From assembly GCA_028277025.1 (NCBI GenBank), contig JAPYVG010000038.1, positions 1 through 14,864 of the forward strand: 14,864 bases of DNA. Direction: 5' to 3'. The notes under the pieces are model-generated. The model worked only from the letters and a program-made list of their open reading frames with translations, was not told the DNA's origin and searched no databases. This DNA is from Sulfolobaceae archaeon. GTDB lineage: Archaea; Thermoproteota; Thermoprotei_A; Sulfolobales; Sulfolobaceae. A program made the translations under genes and the position numbers. Shown piece after piece: positions 14,783 to 14,864 of this stretch. The stretch's first letter is position 1. Each line of letters starts with the position of its first letter.

Positions 14783-14864
14783 TTAGAATAAATTGAATTT
14801 AACTCAATTAATTTACAACAAAATATCATATATTTCGGGCTATTGTAGCTAATAAATAATATTT
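14783..14864. other. AT-rich end of window, no gene seen
   Basis: This stretch upstream of the truncated mazG has stop codons in all frames at short intervals. On the minus strand it weakly continues the similarity to the remnant at 12-107 (frame FNLF-stop-VLVYLAINE against FRLFMYFIHLIFYAKKE), which is consistent with a decayed copy of the same element. Confidence 0.35.

Noticed and set aside
1..14864. CRISPR arrays, tRNA, rRNA or C/D box RNA genes
   Set aside because: I looked for regularly spaced repeats, tRNA-like arms and RTGATGA/CTGA box pairs in the intergenic regions and saw none that held up.

Overview
This AT-rich window looks like a chromosomal segment from an acidophilic, thermophilic crenarchaeon of the order Sulfolobales (a Sulfolobus, Saccharolobus, Sulfurisphaera or Acidianus relative; I cannot fix the genus). 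The evidence is a gluconate dehydratase of the Sulfolobus type, an archaeal PP1-like phosphatase, a single-chain archaeal TmcA, very long sequon-rich secreted proteins including an acid-type S53 peptidase, and TATA boxes about 25 bp upstream of start codons, the leaderless layout usual in this group.

Layout. Positions 1-408 hold no intact gene, only a short degenerate coding-like remnant. A PPP-family phosphatase (minus) and gluconate dehydratase gnaD (plus) diverge from a 78 bp intergenic region with one TATA box for each. Convergent to gnaD lies the most striking unit, a two-gene minus-strand operon (8268-2606). It encodes a 1298-residue S53 (sedolisin/kumamolisin-like) peptidase tethered by a C-terminal membrane helix, followed, with an ATGA overlap and a good GGTGA ribosome site, by a secreted 589-residue PNGase A-like peptide:N-glycanase. 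Upstream come a wrecked MFS transporter (frameshift plus large internal deletion), a universal stress protein and a 12-TM-type APC amino-acid permease whose promoter is bracketed by a near-perfect 19 bp inverted repeat. A small unknown helical protein diverges from a compact, cysteine-free heme A synthase-like membrane protein, which converges with tmcA. Directly upstream of tmcA is the 3' part of a MazG-like gene that has lost its normal start.

How the genes may work together. The peptidase and the glycanase together look like an extracellular machine for deglycosylating and digesting N-glycoproteins in acid, perhaps S-layer or prey/detrital glycoproteins. The nearby amino-acid permease, and the lost transporter, could take up the products; that link is inferred from proximity only. 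GnaD belongs to the branched/non-phosphorylative Entner-Doudoroff pathway, but its usual partner genes (KDG aldolase, KDG kinase, GAPN) are not in this window. TmcA, MazG, heme A synthase and Usp are ordinary cell functions. A 17 bp sequence, with weaker similarity continuing beside it, occurs in inverted orientation at the two ends of the window; one copy sits exactly where the mazG coding similarity begins.
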